Positions 11,814 to 23,615 of a DNA stretch of 64,000 nt are shown piece after piece (the stretch's first letter is position 1; every line of letters begins with the position of its first letter). Source of the DNA: Canna indica (Eukaryota > Streptophyta > Magnoliopsida > Zingiberales > Cannaceae); the NCBI GenBank assembly GCA_034359265.1, contig CP136891.1, forward strand, positions 42,834,001 through 42,898,000. The letters are read 5' to 3'. The position numbers and the translations under genes were made by a program. The notes under the pieces are model-generated. The model saw only the letters and a list, made by a program, of their open reading frames with translations, was not told the origin of the DNA and searched no databases.

Positions 11814-13258
11814 CTAACTCGAGGACGATGGATTAGATGATGCCGAAGAGATGCCTGCTTCGGGATGACCTGACATGTTGCGTAGCATAGCATGCATCTC
11901 CTCCATCATCTGAGTCTGACGCGCTACCGTCTCCTCTAGAGTCCTTATTCTGCTACTATGATCATAACTGGATCTAGAGATGGACGGCCGCTCACCAGCG
12001 ACCGGAGGGGTCGGTGCCCCAAGTGGCCCTAGCACGGCTCGCGCATGACCACTATCTGCGAAGCCATATACGCGGCCATGGTCCCAGCCACCTGCGGCCT
12101 CGACCCACGATGCTGCATCAAAGTCCTCGGGGGTACCCCCGCGCTGCACCACCGTCTGGCTGTAGGTCTCCTACTCGAGTTTGATTTTTTGTTTAATATT
12201 TATCATAAAACTTAAATTATAAATATATAATGAATAATTTAAACAAATATATAATTACCACAATGTATGCAGCGCGGTTGTCGATGTACTCCCCCGTCCC
12301 ATGTGCTCGACGGTGAGTCCGCCATCGGGGAGGGTCGCTGGACAGTCCCGTCATCCGACACCATCGTCTACATTTACAAAACAAATACATTAATTAGTAC
12401 ACATAGTAACAAATAAAATATATAATTAAAAGATATACTTACCATACGGTTCGCGTGCACTGCAAATGCAACAGAGCCGCCGGTGTGACGCGCTACTCCC
12501 CCCGACATGCAATTTCTAGCCGCATTCCGAGAAACCTCCTGCCATCGATCCGTCGACCATATCCCCACGAGCTGGTCCCATATATCTGGAGTAATCCAAC
12601 CGGGGCCGTATCCCCGAGTCTCCGCGATGTTAGTGGTCCCAGCTCGGGCCATCGCTTGGGACCGAGCCTGCCCCAGCTGCCCGTTGTACCTTGCCCGGGA
12701 AATAGCCTCCCAGGCAGCGTAAATGAAGGGCCTCTGGTCCTCGGCCCATGTATAGCGAGCCTGCAAAATAATAATATCAATACCAATATTAATATATCAT
12801 CATGCATGTAAAAAAAAAAAATAATACGTGCCTCAAACTCGCACCATAACATGTCGACGTGCTCGCTAGGCACGTGAGACCACGTAGGCCATGCCCCGTG
12901 CATGTATCGTCGAATAGTAGAAGAAATGCTCCTCGTCACTTCTTCTTGCTCGAACCTGCACAACAAAAATAAATTTTAATATTATATTATGATATAATGA
13001 ATTTGTAATGATTCATGATTCATAATTCATGATATATTACCGCTCCCCAATCACGCTAATCAATCTACGTGACTCTGTGGCTGGTGGAGGCTGCCACCTG
13101 TTCGGCCTGCGTGGCCGCCTGCGTCTGAATGTACTAGCCTCGGCAGTATCATCCTCATGAGGATCAGCAACAGGAGGATCAGCAGCATGAGTAAGTGCTG
13201 GAGTCTCACCGATCGGAGACTCCGAAGCTCTCTCCTGCGTCGATAACCACGACCAGAC
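11814..13258 (-). pseudogene. TNPA-like protein (plant transposase, Ptta/En/Spm family)
   Basis: Minus-strand exons can be traced. Exon 1 is about 13258-13042 (ends GAGCG|GTAATA). Exon 2 starts at 12957 (TTGTGCAG|GTTCGAG). Exon 3 is about 12766-12437 (ends CGTATG|GTAAGT). A short exon covers about 12369-12262, and the last exon is about 12168-11814. The protein contains 'ARYTWAEDQRP', 'HTGGSVAFAVH', 'GTGEYIDNRAA' and a C-terminal coiled coil ('RIRTLEETVARQTQMMEEMH'). This is the layout of the transposase_24 family that binds subterminal repeats. A one-base frameshift near 13225 is needed to join 'MSGRGYRRR' to the rest, and the exon 3/4 phase does not fit cleanly, so it is probably damaged. 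The exon 2 donor appears to be AG|GCACGT, a possible GC-AG intron. Confidence 0.8.
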
Positions 13259-13337
13259 ATATCTGTCGAACAGACATATAATCAGATTATTGTATAAATA
13301 GTAGAGATATATTTAATAAAATATATATACTTTATAA

Positions 13338-16300
13338 TTATTCCTCATCATCTGAATAATAGTCTTCGAATTCTTCTTCTTCTTCCTCTTCTTCCTCTTC
13401 TTCATCTTCTTCATCTCCAGCTTCCTCAATTTCATGATCGTCATCATCAGCATATTCAACTTCTAATTGAATTGACGTTGTGTCTGCATCCTCGAGTATT
13501 GGAATAATACGATCCACAGCAGGAAGATCATCTTCTTGATAGAAACCAGGAGGATCATTTTCTCCTACTATCGGATCAATTTTTCCTCTACCTTTTGTCT
13601 TACAGACTACACGCCAATCTGCTCTATCTTTATTTCGAGCCGGATACTTCGCGTAATATACTTGTTCGGCTTGTAATGCCAATATAAAAGGCTCATTTGC
13701 TGCCAATTTCGATTTGTAATTAACCTCAACAAGTTTGTATTTTGGATGAACTTTCATGCCCCTTTCTGTTGTATCGAACCAATGACATCTAAATAGGATC
13801 ACTGATTTCAAGCCGAAGTAGTGCAACTCTATCACTTCTTCCACCAGTCCATAAAAATCCATATCACATTCAACATAGGTTGTCCCTTTCACGCAGACCC
13901 CAGCATTCATCGTCTTCTTTGTAAATGAATATTCAACCGTGTGAAATTTATACCCGTTAACAAAATATCCGCTATAGCACGACACAAGTCGCGACGGTCC
14001 ACTAACAAACTCAAATATTCTTTCATCTATTTCAGCTCTGTGATCTTTGCTGTAAGTCTGAATCCAAGTAGGGAAATCACGATTCCGTAATCTCTCTAAT
14101 TCTTGATCGTTGTGAATAGAGTATTTTTGCACCATCTCAATGTCAAATATTTCAATGAATTGTTCAATCTCTGGACAATTGAGTAATACATACAAGTGTA
14201 CCAAATGATACTCTTCATCGCTTAAGTGTCGAGATGGACGAGAACCAAAAGCACGACCAGAGTGACAAAATATATTTAAACGTCCATCTGAATGTCAAAC
14301 ACCCTCGTCGTCGTTACGTGGAAGACGATCAAATCTTGTCTGTACTGTCGATTCAAAGTAAAATGAGCAGAATGTTGAAATTTCTTGGATGATATACGAT
14401 TCAGATATTGATCCTTCAATAGCTGCGGTGTTCTTTACTTTTTTCTTCAGACGATTCATGTATCTTTTAAATAAGTACATCCAACGATATTGAACGGGGC
14501 CACCAACTCGTGCCTCGTATGCCAAGTGTATCGGTAGATGCTCCATCGAGTCAAAAAATGCAGGACGGAAAAACTGCTCCAGCTTGCATATGATTTCAAC
14601 AATATTATTTTCAAGTGTTGACATATCTTCGACTCGAAGGACATTTGCACAGATGCTTCTAAAAAACATACTTAATTCAATCAACGGACCCCAAATATTA
14701 TCAGGTAGAAGATCTCGAAATGCGATCGGAAGAAATCTCTGCATGAATACATGACAATCATGGCTCTTCATCCCTGATATTTTGCAATCATCGACGTTCA
14801 CACATCGAGATAAGTTTGAAGCATATCCATCGGGTAATCTGAGTTCTTTTACCCATTGACAAACATCTTTGATCTGTTGTTTATTTAACACATATAGGGC
14901 CTTCGGTTTCAGATATCGTCCGTTGACCTCTTGTAACTCCAACTCTGGTCTTTTACAAAGTATTTTCAGATCATGTCGGGCTTTGACATTATCTTTAGTT
15001 TTTCCAGAAATATCCATCAAAGTGTTGAAAATATTATCAAACACATTTTTTTCAATGTGCATGACATCTAAATTATGTCGAATCAATAATGAACTCCAAT
15101 AGGGCAATTCCCAAAAGATACTTTTTTTTCACCCAGTTGTGTGTTTGGCCAAAACCTGACACTCTTTCATTGCGACCGAATACTATATCTGGAAGTGCTG
15201 AAACACGTGCTAACATTTGTTCACCAGACAACATCGGTGGTGGCCCATCTCTTTCGACTCTGCCCTTAGTAAATTTATTACGATTCCTTCGATACTGATG
15301 ATTAACCGGTAGGAATCGACGATGACAATCAAAGAATGAGATTTTTCGTCCGTTCTGAAGACTGATTGATTTAGAGTGTTCCATATAATACGGACAAGAG
15401 AGTCGGCCGTGAGTGCTCCAACCCGACAACATGTCGTACGCGGGGAAATTATTGATTGTCCACAAGACCGCGGCCTTTAAATTGAAGTTTTGCTTCCGAT
15501 GACAATCATAAGTGACAGCTCCCTCAGTCCACAATGTTTTCAATTCATCTATCAAGGGTCTGAGAAATATGTCAATTTCTTTTCGCGGACCCTTAGGACC
15601 CGGAATAATCATCAAAAGATAAATAAATTCATCTTTCATGCACATTGACGGTGGCAAATTATAAACTGTCAGCAACACTGGTCAAACTGAATAAGGAGTT
15701 GCAGAATGTCCAAACGGATTAAAACCATCTGTGCACAATCCCAATCTGATATTTCTAGTATCCCTAGCAAATGAAGGATAACATGTATCCAAATGTTTCC
15801 ATGCTTCACTGTCAGATGGATGAGTCATTACTGTATCATCACGACTTCTTGCATGCCAACTCATGTAGGGGGCTGTCTTTTCCGACATGAACAATCTTTG
15901 AAGCCTCGGTGTTAGTGGAAAATACCGAAGCACCTTAAACGGGATATTTTTTTGTCGGACCGATTTCTTCTCCTTGTAACGAGGGTGTTGACATACAGGG
16001 CATTTATCCAACTGCACATTTTCTTTATAATATAAAATGCAGTTATTTTGGCACGCGTGTATTTTTTCGTACCCAAGCCCCAATTTTCTCATTAGCTTTT
16101 TAGTCTTATAAAAAGTAGGCTCAAACTTGTTATCAGTAGGCAGCATTCCATTAATCAATCCAGCAATCCGATCATACGCAACTCCGCTGATATTACAATC
16201 GGCCTTGATGTTTAAGAGCTGTGTCATTGCTGAAAACCTAGTGTATTTAGGACAATTCTCATACAAAGGTTCATCGGCAGCTTTCAACATCTCGTAAAAT

Positions 16301-16830
16301 TCTGCGGCTTCTTTATTCGGTAATTCAATCTCTACCGCAGCCCCTACATCTGTGATATCAACCGCTGTAGTATCTGGTGGGACTGATGTCTGAAGAATTG
16401 GCCGATCAACATTATCATTCAGGTGGAATTGACCCCCAAGACTATCAAGTATCATAGTTCTATAGGGATTACATTGACTGGATGAAGAAGCACCAGCAGA
16501 GGAAGATTCACCATATGTTTGAACGACAGGATTGCTCGACGTCCCGACTTCGTGTGACTCCCCGTGACAAGTCCATAGAAAATATCTTGGTGCAAATCCT
16601 TTGGTATATAGATGCAGAGTGACAGTCTCCCGATCCAAAAATCGTCCATTTGAACAAATGCGGCACGGACATCGGATTTGATCACCCATGCTAACGAAAT
16701 TCCGATTCGAATAGGCGAAATTTAGGAAGTACGTTACGCCTAATCGAAACTCATTCGTTAAAGCTCCACGATCAAGACGTCGGTACATCCAACTTCGATC
16801 AGCCGACATGATTCTGTCAATCAATGACAA
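13338..16830 (-). pseudogene. TNP2 transposase of the CACTA element
   Basis: The minus-strand frame reads in order: the transposase-associated domain (about 16800-16560, Cys-Pro-Cys-x2-Cys); the transposase_21 core with 'LGLCTDGFNPFG' (about 15720), 'LSGWSTHGRLSCP' (about 15400) and 'HNLDVMHIEKNV' (about 15060); a DUF4218 region (about 14700-14330); a DUF4216 region with 'YCKT/VVCKTKGRG' type sequence (about 13900-13590); and an acidic Glu/Asp tail. Length is near that of full family members. Three lesions break it: a TGA at 15682-15684 where the family has Trp (TGG), a one-base gain in an 8-T run (15122-15129), and a TGA at 14295-14297 probably from CGA. The upstream ATG at 16830 adds about seven residues before the family-typical start 'MSADRSWM'. 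TNP2 cuts at the element ends. Confidence 0.93.
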
Positions 16831-16879
16831 TTTCTTTGGTTAATGTCTTTAGGCGAGATTATCCTATTCCATTCGGGAT

Positions 16880-17077
16880 TTATGTTATTTGAACTGCACT
16901 TACGTTTTTATTTTAACTGTTAACTAATTATTCTAAATTTCGACAGCATCTCCCTATAGTTCTCCGAATACGCATATCATCTGGGCGCGTATCGGAGAAC
17001 AAGAGAGATGTTGCCAAAATTTAGAATAATTAGATAACAGTTAAAATAAAAACGCAAGTGCAGTACAAATAACTATA
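16880..17077. repeat. Large imperfect palindrome upstream of TNP2
   Basis: The arms are about 95 bp. 'gcacttacgtttttatttta' in the left arm (from 16896) is answered by its near reverse complement ending at about 17064. The centre is near 16980, at 'catctgggcg'. It lies 50-250 bp upstream of the TNP2 start, so it may belong to the promoter or 5' untranslated region. It is shared with the relic at 8385-8600. Confidence 0.85.
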
Positions 17078-17281
17078 TTCCCAAATTGTCCAATCAGGGA
17101 CAATTCAAGAATTGTACATCGTATAAAAGATCATCTACTTCTTTTACACGAACATACAATCCCCGAACGGATCTAAGGTTTTGCTAAATCATATCCGACT
17201 CGTCGATGCGTACATGAAACATATGAACTCGTCGGATGCATGATTATTTTCTAAATGTTTCGAGACCGTTCGAGTCCATAT

Positions 17282-17468
17282 TGGACGATTCCGGCGCGCG
17301 TCCGAAGTGGACGATACCGGCGCGTGTCCGAAGTTGACGATTCCGGCGTGCGTCCGAAGTGGACGATTCCGGCGCGCGTCCGAATTGGACGATTCCGGCG
17401 CGCGTCCGAATTAGACGATTCCGGCGCGCGTCCGAAGTGGATGATTCCGGCGCACGTCCGAAGTGGAT
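17282..17468. repeat. 26-bp minisatellite inside the CACTA element
   Basis: About seven tandem copies of a 26-bp GC-rich unit (core 'gattccggcgcgcgtccgaa') with point variants. It produces an open frame on the plus strand that is only a repeat translation. The relic CACTA has no clear equivalent beyond short 'ctcgcgcc' motifs near 8150-8180. Confidence 0.9.
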
Positions 17469-17940
17469 AATTCCGAAATTAATCTAAACCCTAAAAATTA
17501 TTCTAAAAAATTAAATAAATAATCTAAATAATTAATCTAAATAATTAATTAACAATTAATTAACAATTAAAAAATAATTAAAAAACAATAATAAAATATT
17601 ATTAAACTACAAATTCCGACGCCGGAGTCAGGTGGACTCCGGCGCCGGCGTACACTGGCCGGACACACTGTCCGACCAATGTACAAGGTCCGGCGGCGGC
17701 CATCGGCCGACCGCCGCCGGCCGAAACCCTATTTTTAGGGTTTCGGTCAGATTTTCTACCGGCCGCAACGGGAAGAGACGGCAGCCGGAGGGCACATACC
17801 TGACAGTGTCGGCAGCAGCGGGAGGAGTCATCGGCGTCATCGGCGTCGGCAGCAGGGTCAGCGGCGGTGAGAGGCAGGAGAGGAGTGGCGGTGGCAGCAG
17901 TGGGAGGAAGAAGGGGGGCAGGCGCGATCTGCGACCTATA
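17469..17940 (-). other. AT-rich stretch and GC-rich leader of the CACTA element
   Basis: 17469-17610 is AT-rich, with 'aaccctaaa'. 17620-17940 is GC-rich and open in several frames in both directions without recognisable protein. The equivalent position of the relic (7570-7850) holds a similar CT/GC-rich stretch. I read it as an untranslated first exon or promoter region. Confidence 0.4.
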
Positions 17941-17947
17941 TAAACTT

Positions 17948-18236
17948 ATCAGCAACGGCTCACTCGCCCGTTAGAAAGCCGTTGCTGATAAGTTATCATC
18001 AGGAATGGCTCACTTGTCCGTTAGCAAGCCGTTGCTAATATATTATCATCTGCAACGGCTCACTTGTTCGTTAGAAAGCCGTTGCTGATAATTAACATCA
18101 TCAGCAACGGCTCGCATGTCCGTTAGAAAGCCGTTGCAGATACAACATATCTGCAACGGCTCGAGCGGCCGTAAGAATGCCGTTGCAAATAGCAACGGCT
18201 TGAGCGGCCGTTGCTGATAGCCATTGCTGAAGACCA
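17948..18236. repeat. CACTA subterminal repeat block, right end
   Basis: Repeated modules 'agcaacggctcac' ... 'gttagaaagccgttgctgat' occur at about 55-bp spacing, five or six copies. They mirror the left block with the same AGCAACGGC core. Confidence 0.9.
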
Positions 18237-18253
18237 AGTTTCTAGTAGTGCCA

Positions 18254-19446
18254 TCAGACCCATCAGATTCATCTGTAGTAGATGCAAACTCAAAGAAGCC
18301 AACAAATTCAATAATAACATCTGGAAAATTGTGCCAACTGCCTCTAAGAAAGACTTCATGAAAACGATTGCTATTTGGATCAGATATATCATCAGATAAG
18401 TTGCAGTAAAACTCAAAAAAAGGCTATTTGCATAAAGGATTAAATTTTTTGTAAGAACCAGATAAGTTTCTTTTCTTAAGAACATCAAGAACTGGTTTGC
18501 ACTTTAAAGAAATTTGTTCTAAATCAAGAATCCTTGGAGAGATAATACCTCTTGACTGCAAAGCTTTCCAAAGTGGATAAAGATCAACGATAGAAGTCAT
18601 TTGTACAGTTTATTGACAGCAGTTTTCCTATTAGTTTACTTCCCAAACTTGATGAGTTTCTTCTTGGGAGTTGGAGACTTTTTCAGTTAAAGAGTAGCAG
18701 TCTTCATTTCCTTTGTCACCTCAGGATTTTCTTTTCTTTTCTTGGTCTTTCTTAACTTAGTAGCCCTTTATGACAATGGTTCATTATCAGAATCTATCTC
18801 TAGATTGATAGTTTCTCTAAAAACCATATTGGACTTTACTGGCATTTTCCTTTTTGAACTCCTCTTCATGTCATATTCACTTGACACTTTCTTTTACTTC
18901 TTAGATGATGCATCTTTCTTAGGACCAGATGGAGCATCTTTCGTCTGAGGTGTAGATCCCATAGAAATTATAGCTTCTAATTCATCAGTAGGAACTTGAT
19001 TCAAGTCCATAGTAATAGGTTCAGGAATAGGAGAATGTGGAGAGGTTGTAACAGTAGATTCAATACCAGCAGAGTGTTATCACCAGCATGTATTTCAGCC
19101 ACAGTTTCAACTGCCACATCAGCAGTTGAGACTAGGTCTGGACAGTGAGAAGAGCTGACAATGCTTTCATGTACAGGTGCACTTGTATCTTCTTGTGCAT
19201 TCAAACCAAAATCTGTAGAGACAATAGATGGACCAGTCTTGACTGGAATTGAATCAAAATCATCAATGACAACAACATTTATATCAATGTTAGGACCAGT
19301 GTGCATTGGAGAAGAAACAGGCAGGTTTATGTCAAAGCCCTCTGTTCTAGAAGCAACATCATGAGAAATAGAGCCACCAGATAAACTGACTTTTTTATTT
19401 ACTCCCCCTTGTCGAAACATCCTACCCCTCAACAACAGAGAACCTA
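18254..19446 (-). pseudogene. Envelope-like protein of a SIRE-type copia element, N-terminal half
   Basis: The minus strand carries a Ser/Thr/Asp-rich N-terminal part (19446-19000), a Lys-rich basic stretch (about 18950-18650) and the start of the 'plant transposon protein' domain. That domain has 'FFEFYCNLS', then 'HEVFLRGSWHNFPDVI' (about 18420-18290), and runs up to the CACTA insertion. An in-frame stop lies near 18430 and others occur in the basic part. The next residues lie at 11063 on the other side of the CACTA element. The 5' side (pol) is missing, cut by the truncated Tekay LTR at about 19447. Confidence 0.65.
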
Positions 19447-19758
19447 GTCTGTAGTAGTTTTTCATGCACTTGTGTATTGGTATTTTGGAGTTGTAGTCTC
19501 ATGGGGACATTCATGTTTTTATTCATATTTTATTTAAATATCAGTACTATTACTCTTTATTCATTTTATTCTACACTCGAGCTTTTTGATGAAAAACTAT
19601 ATTGTTTTAATGAAATATGATTCCGTTCTCTTTATAAACAAAACTGTTGTTTCTTTCCACTATCTTTTATTAGTTGGCATGTGCATGAGTTAGGCTGCGG
19701 GGTATAGACACGTATACCCTAGCCAGTCAAGTGACCCTGAGTTTGGGGCGTGACAATG

Positions 19759-19770
19759 TGGTATCGGAGC
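19759..19770 (+). promoter_or_regulatory. Primer binding site (initiator tRNA-Met type)
   Basis: TGGTATCGGAGC starts 4 bases after the LTR end GTGACA. It matches the complement of the plant initiator tRNA-Met 3' end (TGGTATCAGAGC) except for one G. Confidence 0.85.
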
Positions 19771-19973
19771 ATGTGGTTCAGTTTGACTACGACCTAGAGT
19801 TGTCACCGTATAGGGTATTGCTAGCGCGCATGTCAGTATACGGTAGGGGTATGTTATGAGATCAATAGGCTAAGTCTGCACCTCAGCGCGACTTGTGGTT
19901 AAGTTAGCAAAATGTTAGGGTGAATTTAATTGCTTGATTATGATTTGTTTCCTTTCTAGTGATTCCAGATTGA

Positions 19974-20700
19974 TGGAGGCCTTTTAGTGCCGCATAGGAG
20001 TGGCAGTTGCAGCAACTCCACAAAGTGCTGAGGCTGGGGCCAGTGTCGTGGGAGACCGCCGCAGGCCCGGGAGGAACTGGGACAGTCCTAGGGTAGCACA
20101 GCTTGAGGCCGTGAATGGCCCTGTGCTAGAGAGTGCACCATTTTTGGGTGCTACCCTTGTATGGGTTCCTAGATTAGAGATCCTTGCAATATCTGCCTAG
20201 TATCTTGTATGATTCATTGGGTCTCGTCATATAGTTAAATATTTATGGTGCAATTTGGTTAGGATGACCCTAAGAATCCTAGGGGGGCGATTGATAGAGA
20301 TCTACATAAGGGATCTGTAGGGGTTGGTTGAGGGTAAATTTCCCCTATAACTGAAATTTTGGATTGAATGGAGGATCTTTCCCTTAGATTTCAGGAAATA
20401 TAAATTGTGGGTGTAGAGCGACCTTATGCTTAAGGGCCATGATTTTGTGCGACCAGAGTTGAGCAGGACCATAGCGGTCTCACTCTGAAGCATGTTTTGG
20501 GTGCGGACAAGTTGGACACTTCAGAAATGATTTTGGGTCAGACCAGAGGAAAGGCACCGATGTCAGTGGATTCCATGGCTCAGAGGGGTCTGACTGAGAG
20601 TGGAAGCGAGCGAGCTGGTGGTTCAGAGAGGCCTGCTGCACGGGTGTTTGCTTTGAACCAAGAGGACGTTGAGGCATCCAGGGCAGCAGAGTCAAGTAAC
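19974..20700 (+). pseudogene. gag remnant of the Tekay element
   Basis: A short N-terminal part ('MEAF', stop, then Gly/Arg-rich) is followed by an internal deletion. Near 20490-20540 there is a zinc knuckle 'CFGCGQVGHFRNDF' whose last Cys has become Phe. The capsid domain seen in the copy at 58138-58854 is missing. It cannot make functional Gag. Confidence 0.75.
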
Positions 20701-23582
20701 CTTGTTATATGTTCTCCTATTGCATATGTCTTTGTATCTGCATTGTTTGCTGCTAAGTTGTCAGGGAAACCCTCTGTGCTTGAATTGCCTCTTGTGGTGT
20801 CTACGTGAGACAGTCTTTCAGGGCTGCGAGGTTGTCATTTGCGGGTATGTGTTGATAGCCAACTTGACACTTCTGTTGATACTGGAGCTTTATGTAAGTT
20901 TGGGCATGGATTGGTTGGCAGATTATTTTGCCTTAGTGGATTGCAGGGCTAAGACTGTGACCTTCAATAAGCCCGGGTTGCCCCAGTTTACCTTCGAGGG
21001 TGAGGGAAGGGGAGAGCCGTTGATGGCAATTTTAGCTCTCAGGGCTCGGAAGCTACTTCTGGGTGGTTGCCAGTCTTTCTAGACCTTTGTATATGTGGCA
21101 GAGGAAGGCGGAGGTGCGGCTAGGGACATTGGGGGGACACCCATGGTGTGTGGGTTCCCTGATGTGTTTCCGGAGAAGTTGCCAGGTTGCCTCCAGAGAT
21201 GGAGATTGAGTTCTGCATTGATTTGCAGCCTGGGGTCAGGCCGATCTCCATTCCGCTGTATCGGATGGCACCAGCTGAGCTGAGGGAGTTGAAGTCCCAG
21301 TTGCAGGAGCTGCTTGAGTTGGGTTTCATTCGCCCAAGTGTTTCTCCTTGGGGTGCTCCAGTGCTCTTTGTAAAAAAGAAAGATGGGTCCATGCGGATGT
21401 GCATTGATTACCGACAGCTTAATAAGGTAATGGTGAAGAATCGGTACCCGCTGCCCAGGATTGATGACTTATTTGATCAGCTTCAGCGAGCTCAATGGTT
21501 TTCTAAGATTGACCTAAGGGTATCATCAGTTGAGGATCTAGGACAACGACGTCCCTAAGACTGCTTTCAGGTCGAGGTTTGAGCACTTTGAGTTCCTGAT
21601 GACGTCCTTCGGGCTGACTAAAGCACCTGCAGCATTTATGGATTTGATGAATCGAGTGTTTAGGGAATTCTTGAATAAATTTGTAATTGTGTGTATTGAT
21701 GATATCTTGATTTATTCCAGGAGCAGGGAGGAGCATGTTGAGCACTTGAGGGTAGTTCTGGAAATTCTCAGGGAGCATGGGTTGTATGCTAAATTCTCCT
21801 AGTGCTAGTTGTGGTTGGAGAGTGTTGGGGTTCCTTGGCCATGTGGTGTCTAGGGAAGGGGTAAAGGTGGACCCTTCAAAGATAGAAGCAGTTCAGAACT
21901 AGTAGAGGCCGACTAATGTCACTGAGATCCGTAGTTTCCTGGGTTTGGTAGGTTATTACAGGAAGTTTGTGGAGAACTTCTCCAGGATTGCAACATCATT
22001 GACCTGCCTGACTCAGAAGAAGGTCAAGTTCGAATGGGACAGTAAGTGCCAGGAGAGCTTTCTAAAGCTCAAGGACCGCTCGACGTCGGCACCAGTTCTA
22101 GCAGTACGCTCGGGCTCGGGAAGATTTGTTGTTTACTGTGATGCCTCCTGGGTCAGCTTGGGTTATGTGTTGATGAAGAATGGTAGGGTGATAGCTTATG
22201 CCTCTAGGCAGTTGAAAGTTCACGAGAAGAATTACCCAACCCATGATCTTGAGCTGGCAGTAGTGGGTTCGCATTAAAGCTGTGGCGTCACTACCTTTAT
22301 GGCGAGGCTTGTGAGATATACACTGATCATAAGAGCCTCCAATATTTGCTCACCCAAAAGGAGTTGAACCTGAGGCAGAATTATTGGTGGAAAGGCCTGA
22401 AAAGAGAGGTGGACGAGTTTGTATCTAAGTGCCTGGTGTGTGAGCAGGTTAAGGCTGAGCATTTGAAGCCGACAGGATTGTTCCAGAACCTAGAAGTACT
22501 AGAGTGTAAATGAGAGAAGATAACCATGGACTTTGTGACGAGATTACCAAAGTCTGGGAAGGGCAACGATTCTATTTGGGTAGTGGTGGATTGCCTAACC
22601 AAGACGTCATATTTTATACCAGTGAGGATGACCTTTTCAACCGAGCAGTATGCGAGGTTATTTTTGGATCGGATCATTGCTTATCATGGTGTTCCAGTCG
22701 TGATCATCTCAGATCCGGGTACTCAATTCACGATTCAATTTTGGCAGTCTTTCCAGGAGGCTTTGGGCACTCAGGTGCGGTTCAGTACGATATTAAACCC
22801 TCAGGCAGATGGTCAGTCGGAGCGGACTATTCAGACGTTGGAGGATATGCTGAGAGCATGTGTCCGAAATTTGGAGGGCAGTTGGGAGAGACACTTACCT
22901 CTGGTTGAGTTTGCCTATAATAACAGCTACCACAGCAGCATTGGGATGGCCCCATTTGAGGCATTGTGTGGGTGGAGATGCAGGTCGCCTGTAGGTTGGT
23001 TTGAGGTAGGAGATTCCTTTATGATGGGACCTGACCTAGTGGATGAGGCTGTAGAAAAGGTGAAGCTAGTCAGAGAGAGGCTGTTAGCAGCTCAGAGTCG
23101 CCAGAAGATATATGCTGATGGAAAGGCCAAGGAGGTAGAGTTTGCTGAGGGGGACATGGTGTTCCTCAAGGTATCCCCTAATGATATGGGTGGTGAGATT
23201 TGGTAAGAAAGGAAAGCTAAGCCCAAGGTTCATTGAGCCGTTTCCTATTCTTAAGCGCAGGGGAGTTGTGGCCTATGAGTTGGCCTTACCTCCTAGTATG
23301 GATCGAGTACATCCGGTGTTACATGTGTCTATGCAGAAGAAGTACTTTCGGGATGAGTCCCATGTTATTGAGCCTACCACAGTGGAGGTGGATTCAGTAG
23401 TCTCTTATGAGGAGCGGCCAGTTGAGGTGCTAGATCGTCAGATCCGAAAATTGAGATCGAAGGAGATCCCCTTGGTTAAGGTCAGGTGGGAGCACCATTC
23501 CGGTCAGGAGGCCACCTGGGAGGTGGAGCAGGATATGAGGGAGTGTTATCCTTCATTGTTTGATGATTTGGTGAGTCCTTAA
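20700..23582 (+). pseudogene. pol polyprotein of the Tekay element (protease-RT-RNaseH-integrase-chromodomain)
   Basis: The protease is degenerate: 'FAAKLSGKP' and 'LGMDWLA' are seen, but the active-site Asp-Ser/Thr-Gly is lost. RT: '[12 protein letters not shown]' (about 21390), '[15 protein letters not shown]' and the catalytic 'CIDDILIYS' (about 21690). RNaseH: 'VVYCDASW' (about 22130) to '[11 protein letters not shown]'. The segment between RNaseH and the integrase zinc finger is shortened. The integrase core keeps Asp in 'MDFVTRLP' (22526 on), Asp in 'SDPGTQF' and Glu in 'GQSERTIQT'. The chromodomain tail runs to 23582. Breaks: frameshifts near 21180, 21518 and 23200, and stops near 20808, 21080, 21800, 21900, 22276 and 22512. 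Confidence 0.92.
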
Positions 23583-23615
23583 TTTTTCTTTTTCAGAAAT
23601 TCGAGGACGAATTTT

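Larger units (their letters stand above)
11067..18250 (-). mobile_element. Complete CACTA (En/Spm) transposon, 7184 bp
   Basis: The terminal inverted repeats are CACTACTAGAAA (11067-11078) and TTTCTAGTAGTG (18239-18250). The 3-bp duplication CCA lies on both sides (11064-11066 and 18251-18253). Both ends carry dense subterminal copies of AGCAACGGC and its complement. Two minus-strand genes follow each other: TNP2 (16830-13338) and a TNPA-like gene (about 13258-11814). It sits within the envelope-like ORF of the SIRE element. The ends look mobilisable, but TNP2 is mutated, so transposition would need enzyme from another copy. Confidence 0.96.

Noticed and set aside
12455..12811. Plus-strand open frames opposite TNPA
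   Set aside because: They are antisense shadows of the GC-rich TNPA exons.
17255..17470. Open frame of 71 codons
   Set aside because: It is the translation of the 26-bp minisatellite, with no start context or homology.
10504..19446. An integrated viral envelope gene
   Set aside because: The domain is of the plant copia SIRE type and is next to a copia LTR; nothing indicates a virus.
19759..19770. tRNA-Met-like sequences near LTRs as tRNA genes
   Set aside because: Only 12-18 bases complementary to the tRNA 3' end are present, as expected for primer sites.
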